From positions 1 through 50,369 of the forward strand of contig JAJEAL010000039.1 of NCBI GenBank assembly GCA_022822785.1: a stretch of 50,369 nt of DNA. Reading direction: 5' to 3'. The notes under the pieces were generated by a model. That model was not told the origin of the DNA. It saw nothing but the letters and a program-made list of their open reading frames with translations, and did not search any database. Numbering within the stretch: position 1 is the stretch's first letter; every line of letters starts with the position of its first letter. Shown in pieces: positions 18,527 to 26,676 of this stretch. The stretch is from Candidatus Poribacteria bacterium. Lineage in GTDB: Bacteria; Poribacteria; WGA-4E; PCPOR2b. A program made the translations under genes and the position numbers.

Positions 18527-19498
18527 ATGCCCTTAAAACAGGATTTGAAGTTATTCTGTACCGTATTTTTTGCAATCATCGCTTTCCCCGCTTTTGCTGT
18601 AGATATTCATGAGGATGCCGGCACAACGGGCGCTGCGTTCCTTAAAATTGAAGCCGGCAGCCGTCCCGCCGGGATGGGAGGAGCGTTCGCAGGCTTGGCT
18701 AACGATGTCAATACCATATATTGGAATCCCGCCGGTTTGACAGCGGTCGGGGAGCGCCAATTTACCGCGATGCAGAATTTCTCGATTGCCGATATTAGTA
18801 GCCAATTCCTCGGCTACGCACAGAACTTAGACAGCAAGACTACTTGGGGAGCGAGCTTCCTCGGTGCGTTTACAGAGATTGAACGCCGCCGCGGCCCGAC
18901 GGATGAACCAGATAGCACTGCTACGGTCGGAGGGTTTGGTGCGGGGTTGTCTGTCGCGCGCACTTTATCCCCGGAATTGTCGGTCGGGGCAACTGCGAAG
19001 ACTATTTCTCAACAACTCGATGTTGAGGACTCAATTGGTGCTGCAGCCGATGTGGGGATACTTTTACGCATCCTAGACAACCGGCTTGGCGTGGGAGTCG
19101 CAGCGCAGAACCTCGGTTTTCTGGATACGGGCGAAAATCTACCAATGAATGTGCGTGGTGGTATCGCTTACCATGTCCGCACTCAGTCTAATCCTGAAAG
19201 TACAAGACCTCCGCAAGATATGTTCGCGTTGGCCGCCGATGTCAATTACCCAATCGTTGCTGGCTATCCAACCTTCCATCTGGGCGCAGAGAACTGGTTC
19301 TACGACATACTTGCCCTCCGCGTTGGATATAGTTTTAGCCAAGGAGATAATCCCAAAAACGGGTTGACCGCCGGGTTTGGATTGCGTCGAATCGGCGAAG
19401 CTTCGCTGGAAAATGTCAATTTCCAGTTTGACTACGCCTTTGTCCCGGACGAAGCGGTTGGCAACGCTCACCGCATTTCTCTCCTCCTACGATTCTGA
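18527..19498 (+). CDS. PorV/PorQ family outer-membrane beta-barrel protein
   Basis: A 323-residue protein from the ATG at 18527 (GGAG six bases upstream; the TTG at 18515 is not favoured). The signal peptide runs to about AFPAFA. The mature start matches the PorV family well: AGTTGAAFLKIEAGSRPAGMGGAFAGLANDVNTIYWNPAGL (in two overlapping blocks), followed by alternating amphipathic strands and a final aromatic strand, HRISLLLRF, typical of outer-membrane barrels. PorV shuttles T9SS cargo at the outer membrane in Bacteroidota; related proteins occur in other phyla. Its position 86 bases after a cargo-like gene supports that link. No other T9SS core gene is in this window. Confidence 0.88.
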   Translation: MPLKQDLKLFCTVFFAIIAFPAFAVDIHEDAGTTGAAFLKIEAGSRPAGMGGAFAGLANDVNTIYWNPAGLTAVGERQFTAMQNFSIADISSQFLGYAQNLDSKTTWGASFLGAFTEIERRRGPTDEPDSTATVGGFGAGLSVARTLSPELSVGATAKTISQQLDVEDSIGAAADVGILLRILDNRLGVGVAAQNLGFLDTGENLPMNVRGGIAYHVRTQSNPESTRPPQDMFALAADVNYPIVAGYPTFHLGAENWFYDILALRVGYSFSQGDNPKNGLTAGFGLRRIGEASLENVNFQFDYAFVPDEAVGNAHRISLLLRF

Positions 19499-19560
19499 GC
19501 GTTAATAAGGCGTGCTAACTAAGCATACTTAGATGTGCTCACCCAAACCGGAGCATTCCT

Positions 19561-20613
19561 ATGAACATCATCTGCACGGGAATCAGCTGTTCAGGGCGAA
19601 AAGAACTGATGCAAGAGTTTGAATTGCTCTGCCGAGATAAAGGGAGGCGGATTGGGTTTTTCAACGTTGGGGATTTTATGTACAGCGCGGCTGCAGCATC
19701 TGGCGTTAAATTCACCGACAAGGTGCTCGATTCTGATCCCGCTGTTCTCTCATTAGCCCGTCGAGCAGCTTTCTATGAGATCGCTAATGCCGCACATGAC
19801 TATGAGCACGCCTTCGTTGGTTTGCACGCTTGCTTCCGATGGAATGGAAAGCTGGTTGAGGGGGTTTCGTTTCGAGATATAGAGCACTTGCCGGCAGATG
19901 TGTTTATCAATGTGGTGGATAATCTTGCAGACATCGCTCAACGTATGGAGAGTAATCCGCAGTGGGCAGGGATGCGCCACGACGAAATCAACGTTTGGCT
20001 GGATGAAGAAGAGTTTTTGACGAAACAGTTCGCCAACCTCAAAGGAAAAATTCACTATACCGTCGCTCGACAGCATAATCTGGAAAACTTTCACGACCTA
20101 CTCTTTTCAAAAAAGAAGAAATTTTATCTGAGCTACCCAATAACGCTTATCCGCCGAGAGGCACCAGATCAAATTAAAAACATCCGCGCTTTCGGTTCAA
20201 AGATGCGGAAAGATTTTATCATATTTGATCCGCTCGACGTTAAGGATATGGACCTAATCCACGCCGCGGAATCCTCTCAGGAGGCAGATGACAGCGAAAT
20301 CCCAACTGTGAGCGATATCGATCACAATTTCAAGGTGCAAATTAAAACGCGGACCATCTCAAGAGATTACCAATTTATTCACCAGAGCGATTTTGTTATT
20401 GTTATCTATCCAACGGATAAACTCTCCCCCGGCGTCTTGAGCGAGATGAACTTCGCTTCCCGTTATAACAAGCCGGTTTATGCTGTATACTCTCACGCAC
20501 GTAGTCCATTTTTTGAACATCTGTGTGAACGGATTTTCGATACCATTGAGGAACTTGAAGCCTTTTTGATGGAGCACCCCGACACTGCTGAGAGTTCGGT
20601 TCGGGCGGATTGA
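19561..20613 (+). CDS. Adenylate-kinase-like P-loop domain fused to a nucleoside 2-deoxyribosyltransferase-like domain
   Basis: A 350-residue protein with two parts. Residues 1 to about 165 resemble archaeal-type adenylate kinases: IICTGISCSGRKEL in the P-loop position, GFFNVGDFMYSAAAASG after it, and a later EEEFLTKQFA stretch. The P-loop deviates from GxxxxGK[ST] (GISCSGRK), so ATP use is uncertain. From about 184 the text fits the nucleoside deoxyribosyltransferase superfamily: KFYLSYPITLI, then IHQSDFVIVIYP and SPGVLSEMNFASRYNKPVYAVY, where Glu295 would be the nucleophile and the Asp in QSDF a helper. I know no standard annotation for this fusion. It follows the PorV gene and precedes a RimK-type gene. 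Confidence 0.7.
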   Translation: MNIICTGISCSGRKELMQEFELLCRDKGRRIGFFNVGDFMYSAAAASGVKFTDKVLDSDPAVLSLARRAAFYEIANAAHDYEHAFVGLHACFRWNGKLVEGVSFRDIEHLPADVFINVVDNLADIAQRMESNPQWAGMRHDEINVWLDEEEFLTKQFANLKGKIHYTVARQHNLENFHDLLFSKKKKFYLSYPITLIRREAPDQIKNIRAFGSKMRKDFIIFDPLDVKDMDLIHAAESSQEADDSEIPTVSDIDHNFKVQIKTRTISRDYQFIHQSDFVIVIYPTDKLSPGVLSEMNFASRYNKPVYAVYSHARSPFFEHLCERIFDTIEELEAFLMEHPDTAESSVRAD

Positions 20614-20747
20614 GCTAGACACATAACCTGCTGGTTTTTACGGATTTAGCCTGTCATTCCGTTTGCTTGGGCGGACGTTACGGAACTGAACACTGTATTG
20701 TACGACGTGAAACGATAGAAAATATCAGGATTTGAGTCTATATCAGA

Positions 20748-21641
20748 ATGAAAATCGGCATAATCTCTCTCGGTGCACAAAACCACGCCACCCGACGATT
20801 AGTTGAAGCTACCCTCGCATTCGGTCACACGCCGACAGTTCTCAACCCGTTTGGATTTTATCTCCATATCGGTGGTGCTGGAACTTCTATCTATTATGAA
20901 GACCTTCCCGCCACAGATTTCGATGTCGTGCTCCCCCGTTTGAGCGCGGCAACAGCCCAATACGGCGAAGAAGTCGTGGCACATTTTGAATGGACTGGGA
21001 CGCCAGTAATCAATCGGTCTCACGCCATCGCGAATGCCCGAAATAAGTTCCGTACCCTCCGCATTCTTACCCACCACAGTATACCGGTCCCGCCTAGTTT
21101 TGCTGCGGGATCCGCCCGTTACGTGGATAGATCTGTGCATCAGACCGGCAACTACCCCTTCATAATGAAGCCCTTTGCAGGAACTCACGGCAACGCAATT
21201 TTACTGCTTGACACCCCGACATCACTCAAATCAGCGATCGGTGCGATGTGTGACCTCCATCAAGATTATGTCATCCAGTCTTTCATCAATGAATCTGCAG
21301 GAAATGACCTCCGGGTGATTGTCGTTGGCGGAAAAGTTGTCGCTGCGATGAAAAGAACGGCGCAGGTAGGTGAATTTCGATCAAACGTCCACCGTGGTGG
21401 GCAGGGACATCCGGTCGAACTCCAGGACGAATATATTGATACCGCCTGCCGGGCTGCGGAAGCGATGGACCTGAATGTTGCGGGGGTAGATCTGTTGGAA
21501 ACGTTGGCGGGCCCAATGGTGATAGAGGTCAATCCTTCACCGGGGTTTACCGAAATTGAGGCGGTTACAGGAGTTAAGGTCGCAGAAGCGATGATTGCGT
21601 TTGCTGTCGAATATTCTCAGACGACGAAAAAATCGAATTAG
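20748..21641 (+). CDS. RimK-family ATP-grasp ligase (alpha-L-glutamate ligase type)
   Basis: A 297-residue ATP-grasp enzyme. The N-terminus (MKIGIISLGAQNHATRRLVEA) matches the RimK pre-ATP-grasp domain; NKFRTLRIL and FIMKPFAGTHGNAILLL provide the ATP-binding Lys and loop; MKRTAQVGEFRSNVHRGG is highly characteristic of RimK; VIEVNPSPGF provides the Mg-binding Asn/Glu. RimK enzymes add glutamate to the C-terminus of ribosomal protein S6 or build amide-linked amino-acid polymers (LysX, CofF relatives). The substrate here is not determined. No lysW-like acidic carrier is next to it. The gap to the kinase-like fusion gene is 134 bases. Confidence 0.88.
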   Translation: MKIGIISLGAQNHATRRLVEATLAFGHTPTVLNPFGFYLHIGGAGTSIYYEDLPATDFDVVLPRLSAATAQYGEEVVAHFEWTGTPVINRSHAIANARNKFRTLRILTHHSIPVPPSFAAGSARYVDRSVHQTGNYPFIMKPFAGTHGNAILLLDTPTSLKSAIGAMCDLHQDYVIQSFINESAGNDLRVIVVGGKVVAAMKRTAQVGEFRSNVHRGGQGHPVELQDEYIDTACRAAEAMDLNVAGVDLLETLAGPMVIEVNPSPGFTEIEAVTGVKVAEAMIAFAVEYSQTTKKSN

Positions 21642-21666
21642 TTCTATTGTATTGATAAACTAATCT

Positions 21667-21821
21667 AACCTAGATTGCTAGGTTCTGTTGACATTTGAGG
21701 TATTGAACCGATTCTGATGCACCTAGTGAGGGTTGTAGATCGATTTTCCAAAATCGACAGTCTTGCTATCCCCATTAGGCTAACACGGATTCATTCGCTA
21801 AATCATTATGCGGTGATTTAG
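21667..21821. promoter_or_regulatory. Three hairpins in the leader of the amidohydrolase gene
   Basis: In the 200-bp gap between the RimK-like gene and the next gene there are three perfect inverted repeats: AACCTAG/CTAGGTT with an ATTG loop (21667-21684), TCGATTTT/AAAATCGA around CC (21740-21757), and CTAAATCA/TGATTTAG around eight bases (21798-21821). None is followed by a T tract. A TTGACA lies at 21688 but no good -10 box follows. They may be terminator/processing hairpins or a structured 5' leader. Confidence 0.4.
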
Positions 21822-21841
21822 TCCAAAAGGTTGAAATACTC

Positions 21842-22699
21842 ATGATTATTGACTGTCACACCCATTTCTGGCGATATCCGGGGGAACTAACCGAAGAACT
21901 CGCCCGCGAAACCTTTATCATGCGTCGGCAGGAGGTCGACCTTGACATTACACCGGAGATGCACGCTTCGGCTGTAGCGAAAGTGGATCGTGCGATTGTG
22001 TTTGGGCTGCGTGCACCGCTCACAGGGTTCCTCACCGTCAACGATACCGTTGCCGATTATATTCGCACCGATCCAAAGAAACTAATCGGTTTTGCGGCAA
22101 TCTGCCCTACTGAAGAGAATGCCCTCGCAGAGGTGGACCGTGCTGTTCAGGATCTCGGACTGCGTGGGTTGAAGATGAGCCCAATCTATGGCGGCTGGGA
22201 TCCGCTAGACCCGCGTGCCCTCCAAATCTTTGCGCGGGCAGAGGAACTTAGGTTGCCAATCATGCTCCATCAAGGGGCGACGTATCCTCGCAAGGCACCG
22301 CTGAAGTACGCCTATCCGGTTCTGCTCGAAGATATCGCCCTCCGGTTCCCCGACCTAAAGATGATTATCGCCCACATCGGACACCCTTGGGAGTTGGAAG
22401 CGATTGTCCTTATCCGAAAACAACCCAACGTGTTTGCAGATATATCTGCCCTCTTTTACCGTCCTTGGCAATATTACAATTCGCTACGGTTAGCGGTCGA
22501 ATATGGCGTCACCGATAAACTGCTTTTCGGCACCGATTATCCTGTCACCACTTTCGATGAATCGGTTAAAGGATTGCACGATGTCGTTCAGCTCTCCCAA
22601 GAGATGCGCCTTCCACCGCTCCCGGAGGATTTGCCGTCCCAAATCTTACATCGTGACACGCTCGGTCTGCTAGGGCTTGAGGATCCCGCTGCCGTCTAG
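21842..22699 (+). CDS. Amidohydrolase (Amidohydro_2 / metal-dependent TIM barrel)
   Basis: A 285-residue protein with CHTHFW (H6 and H8) at the N-terminus, GLRGLKMSPIYGGW in mid-chain, IMLHQGATYP and MIIAHIGHPWELEAI providing two further His ligands, and LLFGTDYPVTTF with the catalytic Asp near 232. This is the amidohydrolase_2 (ACMSD/gamma-resorcylate decarboxylase-like) layout. Members hydrolyse lactones or decarboxylate aromatic acids. It is monocistronic as far as can be seen and converges on the sulfatase gene. A second member of the family lies at 48925-49851. Confidence 0.9.
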   Translation: MIIDCHTHFWRYPGELTEELARETFIMRRQEVDLDITPEMHASAVAKVDRAIVFGLRAPLTGFLTVNDTVADYIRTDPKKLIGFAAICPTEENALAEVDRAVQDLGLRGLKMSPIYGGWDPLDPRALQIFARAEELRLPIMLHQGATYPRKAPLKYAYPVLLEDIALRFPDLKMIIAHIGHPWELEAIVLIRKQPNVFADISALFYRPWQYYNSLRLAVEYGVTDKLLFGTDYPVTTFDESVKGLHDVVQLSQEMRLPPLPEDLPSQILHRDTLGLLGLEDPAAV

Positions 22700-22764
22700 T
22701 AAATCGGACTGAACAGGTAGAAATAGCGGTTTAGTCTTCAACTCTTGATTTACGATGCGGATTT

Positions 22765-24177
22765 TCAAGACGCCTTAGACCCACGCCATGCTCCATCGGT
22801 TGCGGACTCAATCAGGATCCGTTCCTTCTGGCTCCGTCGCACACGTTGTTCCAAATCAACCGGATCCCAATGTGATAACAGCTCCGCTTGCAGGTCGTTG
22901 AGAATGGACTGATAGGCAGCAGCTCCAGCGAGGTCATTGAATTCATTTGGATCTGTCTGAACATCGTAGAGCTGTGGCGAGTCTCCCAAACTGTAGATGA
23001 GTTTGTATCTGCCGCGCCGAAGCATCGCAACCGGACGCGCCACGCCGTGGGCTAGATATTCGGAAAACGCTTTATCCTTCCAATCTCCCGTGTCCCCTTG
23101 CATCAGTGGCATTAAGCTATCACCGTCCAATGGGGTGATCGGTGTCACGTCTGCGATGTCAACGACCGTGGCGACTAGGTCTACAAGGGAAACAACCTCA
23201 TCGACCCGATGTCCAGCAGGAAGGTGCCCGGGCCAAGCAATTTGAAGCGGTACACGGACAGAGGCCTCATAGAAATTAGATTTTCGCCACATACCGTGCT
23301 CTCCATTCATTTCGCCGTGGTCGCTGGTATGTACAATGACGGTGTTATCCAACTGCCCGGTTTCTTCAAGGGTTTCGATGAGGCGCCCAATCTTTTCATC
23401 AAGATAGGTGATAAGCCCGTAGTAGCCTGCACGTCCCCTTCGCACGAGCTCGTCGGGGAAGTCGACGCAACCGAACATACGCCGCATCCGCTTAAAGACC
23501 GGATGTTGATTCTCTAGATGTCCCTGCGGAATCTCTGGTAGGTCAATTTCATCCAGCGGATAGAGATCCCAAAATCGTTGCGGAACAACAAGGGGGAAGT
23601 GCGGTGCGATAAAGGAGACGTTGAGTGCCCAAGGCTGCGCTTGGCGCGCTGGATCCCGAAGATAAGCCAATGCCTGTTCTTCTACCAAATCGTCGACCTC
23701 AATTTCCGTAGTGCTTCCGGGACCCGCCTGTGCAAGTCCCGCCCAAGGGCGGTCTGCGGTGGGGGTACCGTTATCCCAGTCAATGACACCGTGATTGTTC
23801 TCTGCATGTAGGTCACGAGCAAGTTGGGCACGGAAACCGTGAAGTTGGTCTGGTCCCTCGAAGTGTTGTTTGCCAGAGAGGACTGCATCGTAACCTGCCC
23901 CGCGTAGGAGGTGTGCCCAGGTAACCATATCGCTGGGGATGGGAGTAGCGTTGTCCCAAGCGCCGATGTGGTGAATATAGCGACCTGTCATGAAGGACAT
24001 CCGCGACGGCGCGCACAGGGGCGAGTTACAGTAGGCGTTGCTAAATGTGACTCCGTCGGCAGCGAGCCGATCCATATAGGGGGTTTTAACCAAAGGGTGT
24101 CCATATGGCCCACTGTACATTGGAGCATGTTCATCGGACATAATGAGCAAAATATTAGGCAGAGCCGGGGTGTTCAT
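22765..24177 (-). CDS. Type I (formylglycine) sulfatase
   Basis: A 470-residue sulfatase from the ATG at 24177, with AAGGAG six bases upstream; the frame extends 25 codons upstream without a better start. The alkaline-phosphatase fold starts PNILLIMSDEH (metal Asp15), and the active-site sequence is C55-A-P-S-R (NSPLCAPSRMSFMTGRY), so Cys55 would be converted to formylglycine. VIVHTSDHGEMNGEHG carries further metal ligands, and a C-terminal LYDVQTDPNEFNDLAG is typical. No signal peptide is obvious, so it may act in the cytoplasm, or the true start may be missed. No sulfatase-modifying enzyme is in the window. Likely removes sulfate from a sugar or other organosulfate. Confidence 0.95.
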   Translation of the reverse strand: MNTPALPNILLIMSDEHAPMYSGPYGHPLVKTPYMDRLAADGVTFSNAYCNSPLCAPSRMSFMTGRYIHHIGAWDNATPIPSDMVTWAHLLRGAGYDAVLSGKQHFEGPDQLHGFRAQLARDLHAENNHGVIDWDNGTPTADRPWAGLAQAGPGSTTEIEVDDLVEEQALAYLRDPARQAQPWALNVSFIAPHFPLVVPQRFWDLYPLDEIDLPEIPQGHLENQHPVFKRMRRMFGCVDFPDELVRRGRAGYYGLITYLDEKIGRLIETLEETGQLDNTVIVHTSDHGEMNGEHGMWRKSNFYEASVRVPLQIAWPGHLPAGHRVDEVVSLVDLVATVVDIADVTPITPLDGDSLMPLMQGDTGDWKDKAFSEYLAHGVARPVAMLRRGRYKLIYSLGDSPQLYDVQTDPNEFNDLAGAAAYQSILNDLQAELLSHWDPVDLEQRVRRSQKERILIESATDGAWRGSKAS

Positions 24178-24242
24178 AAAACGCTCCTTGATAATTGAAA
24201 TACGGGATAAACACGAAGCTTTTTCACTGCTACGATATGCAC

Positions 24243-24271
24243 ATTGTAACACGGTTTGATCGTGGAGGCAA
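24243..24271 (-). promoter_or_regulatory. Promoter for the sulfatase gene
   Basis: On the minus strand TTGCCT (plus 24266-24271) and TACAAT (plus 24243-24248) are separated by 17 bases. The distance to the ATG at 24177 is about 65 bases. Confidence 0.55.
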
Positions 24272-24282
24272 CGGGATTTTAT

Positions 24283-24312
24283 TTGACCTGTTGTGAGAAA
24301 CTAAGGTAAAAT
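24283..24312 (+). promoter_or_regulatory. Promoter for the STAS / uridine kinase genes
   Basis: TTGACC (24283-24288) and TAAAAT (24307-24312) are 18 bases apart. It is divergent from the sulfatase promoter 12 bases away, and about 75 bases before the ATG at 24387. Confidence 0.55.
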
Positions 24313-24386
24313 AAGGAAGCTTTACCTCTGCCCATTGGTGGGCTGAAGTGAGACTAGTTTTTCACAATATGAGAAAGGAATCTCTC

Positions 24387-24899
24387 ATGGCAACACAATC
24401 TATAACAATCCGTGAATACCTGCCGCCAGAAAGCGACTTGGATTTATCAGCAGGGGCACCTGATGACGCCGCCTCCTACAGAGTGATGGGGTTAGCAGAT
24501 CCCTTGTCGAGTGCGGAGGTCCAAATTGCGGTGGATACATGGCGCCAGATTCAACGTCAAAAGGCGACGATTCAAATCATTGATGTTGATACCGATCTTA
24601 TTGCACTTTCGTCGACTCAGTTGCGTCAAATACTTGAACAACTTATCAGCCAGAACACGATGAAAATTATCGTAAATCTCAGCAGGACGCGTCGGATTGA
24701 TAGTTCAGGATTAGGCATTTTGGTTAGCAAAGCAAATGAATTAAGACAAAGCGGTGGAGATCTTAAGGTCTATGGGTTGTCGGCAACATTAACGCGCATT
24801 TTCGAGCAGTTAGGAGCGGCACACCTTAAAAATTTCCTCTACCAAAACGAGAGAGATGCACTTGCAGACTTTGAGTTAAATAGAGAGACGGGTGTGTAA
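24387..24899 (+). CDS. STAS-domain protein (anti-anti-sigma-factor-like)
   Basis: A 170-residue protein from the ATG at 24387 (AAAGGAA seven bases upstream; two earlier in-frame starts are weaker). Residues about 60-165 form a STAS domain: IIDVDTDLIALSSTQL, MKIIVNLSRTRRIDSSGLG with the phosphorylatable serine pair near 106-107, and LKVYGLSATLTRIFEQLGA. An N-terminal stretch of about 60 residues is not assigned. Such proteins bind or release an anti-sigma kinase in partner-switching; no RsbW-like kinase is in the window. Twelve to 80 bases separate it from the uridine kinase gene, so they may share a transcript. Confidence 0.88.
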   Translation: MATQSITIREYLPPESDLDLSAGAPDDAASYRVMGLADPLSSAEVQIAVDTWRQIQRQKATIQIIDVDTDLIALSSTQLRQILEQLISQNTMKIIVNLSRTRRIDSSGLGILVSKANELRQSGGDLKVYGLSATLTRIFEQLGAAHLKNFLYQNERDALADFELNRETGV

Positions 24900-24980
24900 C
24901 TCTGTTTCGTAGTGTCAATGTTGTTTTGCATCATTGCCTGCGTTTCACATGCTGCTTTTCTAGGGGTTCACGGGTACTTT

Positions 24981-25631
24981 ATGGATAACTCGATCAGGTT
25001 AGCGCCTGCCCTCATCGGATTGGCGGGGGGAAGTGGATCTGGCAAAACAACGCTTGCCGCAGCGATTTGTGAGCGGCTTGGTAATTGCAAATCCGCCGTA
25101 TTGAGCATTGACTCCTATTACAAAGATTTGAGTCATCTTCCCTTTGAGGAGCGAGCAGGGGTCAATTTCGACCACCCTGATGCGCTAGATGTCCAACTGT
25201 TGATTCAACAGATACGTCAGCTCAGATGTGGGAAAACTGTTAAGGTGCCCTGCTACGACTTCACGACGCATTCGCGCTGTCCTGAAACTCGTGCGTTCCA
25301 ACCCAAGACGGTGGTGCTAGTTGAGGGCATTCTGTTACTCGCACTTGAACCTATCCGATCTCTACTCGATCTGAAAATATTCGTTCATGCGCCTGCAGAT
25401 ATCCGTTTCATCCGTCGCTTGGTGCGGGACGTTCGGGAACGTGGACGCACGTTAGATTCGTGCATTCAGCAATATTATGCGACAACGCGCCCTATGCACT
25501 CGGCTTGGGTCGAACCGAGTAAAGCGTTTGCAGATATGATAGTTTCGGGTGAAGGAACGGTTGACGCCCACGCAACACTTCTCATTAAGCATATTGAACG
25601 TTTGCTGACCGACACAACGCCTCAAAGTTAA
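24981..25631 (+). CDS. udk: Uridine kinase
   Basis: A 216-residue P-loop kinase from the ATG at 24981, matching the usual Udk length; the frame runs on 23 codons upstream to a GTG, giving a hydrophobic extension that looks untranslated. Walker A is GGSGSGKTTLA, followed by SIDSYYKDLSHLP, NFDHPDALD (the uridine-binding region), VPCYDFTTHSR and VVLVEGILLLAL. RFIRRLVRDVRERGRTLDS is the lid. It phosphorylates uridine and cytidine to the monophosphates in pyrimidine salvage. The ribosome binding site is weak, so coupling to the preceding STAS gene is possible. Confidence 0.9.
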   Translation: MDNSIRLAPALIGLAGGSGSGKTTLAAAICERLGNCKSAVLSIDSYYKDLSHLPFEERAGVNFDHPDALDVQLLIQQIRQLRCGKTVKVPCYDFTTHSRCPETRAFQPKTVVLVEGILLLALEPIRSLLDLKIFVHAPADIRFIRRLVRDVRERGRTLDSCIQQYYATTRPMHSAWVEPSKAFADMIVSGEGTVDAHATLLIKHIERLLTDTTPQS

Positions 25632-25702
25632 TCTAACTTGGGTTTTGTCCCTCAGCGATTTGGAATTTCACTTACATCATAAGAGACTTAGGAGAAGATT
25701 CC

Positions 25703-26581
25703 ATGGACAACACTAAATATGTCATGTCCGACGAAGAAAAGTATTTTTTTGACCTCACAGGTTATCTTATCGTGCGTGATGCCTTAACCGTAGAGGAAGT
25801 GGACAAATGTAATGCAGCGATTGACCACTACGCTAACAAGATTCGCGCCCGTTCGGTTGACGATGGCGGGCTTGCTCGTGGGTCGTCAACGCTTCTCGGA
25901 GAAACCGGACGATTAGAACTGACAGGGATGTTGGGATGGGAGAAACCGTATCGTGAACCGTTCCGCGAACTCCTAGTTCATCCGGTGCTTGTCTCTCGCT
26001 TAAATGGAATGTGTGGAAAGGGATTCCGCCTCGACCACGGCCCGTTGATGATTGGAGCGACAGCGGGAACGGAAGGCCATCAACTGCACGGGTCAGGAGA
26101 GCCCTTCAGTCCCGCGGTGTGGTATCATCAGCAAAACGGCGCTATCTATTGCCGAGGGGTCACTGTGGCGTGGCAGCTCACCGACGTTAATGAAGGTGAT
26201 GGTGGGTTTGCGGTTGTTCCCGGCAGCCATAAATCCTGCGAACCCACACCCGCAGGCATCCGGTCTGTAGAAGACGACATGGGGCTGACCGTGCAGCCTG
26301 TGATGAAGGCAGGAGATGTCCTTTTCTTTGCGGAGACTGCCACCCATGGCACACTCCCGTGGAAGGGAAAGGGTCAACGGCGTTCTATCCTTTACAAATA
26401 CGCTTCCCGTGGCGTCGCTCGCTCAGTGGGTCAATTCTTTACACCTGAAGCGCGTTTCGGCGAGTGGACGAAAACGCTCTCACCTGAACAACATGCTGTG
26501 CTCTATGGTCCAGGCGTTCACACGGGGGGCAAACTTCCCTTACTCGAATCCGATGGAAAGAAAACTTGGGTGGTGGAATAA
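25703..26581 (+). CDS. PhyH-like protein with HxQ in the metal position (first of a tandem pair)
   Basis: A 292-residue PhyH-family protein beginning with YFFDLTGYLIVRDAL. The core is recognisable: VTVAWQLTDVNEGDGGFAVVPGSHK (150s-170s, quoted in part), GDVLFFAETATHGTLPW with distal His215, and QRRSILYKY for the Arg. By spacing to VTVAW, the HxD motif aligns with YHQQNG (H142-Q-Q144), so the Asp ligand would be Gln. An earlier LHGSGEP (His129) is also conserved with the next gene. AGGAG is about nine bases before the ATG. The next gene is a close paralogue with the same features, so the pair arose by tandem duplication. Catalytic competence is uncertain. Confidence 0.85.
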   Translation: MDNTKYVMSDEEKYFFDLTGYLIVRDALTVEEVDKCNAAIDHYANKIRARSVDDGGLARGSSTLLGETGRLELTGMLGWEKPYREPFRELLVHPVLVSRLNGMCGKGFRLDHGPLMIGATAGTEGHQLHGSGEPFSPAVWYHQQNGAIYCRGVTVAWQLTDVNEGDGGFAVVPGSHKSCEPTPAGIRSVEDDMGLTVQPVMKAGDVLFFAETATHGTLPWKGKGQRRSILYKYASRGVARSVGQFFTPEARFGEWTKTLSPEQHAVLYGPGVHTGGKLPLLESDGKKTWVVE

Positions 26582-26676
26582 TACCCCATCAACGTTCGCT
26601 ACCACCCGCCGTGGATGGAGCTTATGGATTATTGACAATCAGAATCAATTTGAACTGCGAAATGGAGATATGCGAG

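Noticed and set aside
20748-21641. LysX or CofF assignment for the ATP-grasp gene
   Set aside because: No lysW, lysJ/K or F420 genes nearby; only the RimK-like family level is supported.
26566-26676. A 37-residue N-terminal extension of the second tandem PhyH gene
   Set aside because: It starts with TTG inside the previous gene and has no counterpart in the paralogue; the ATG at 26677 has a good Shine-Dalgarno.
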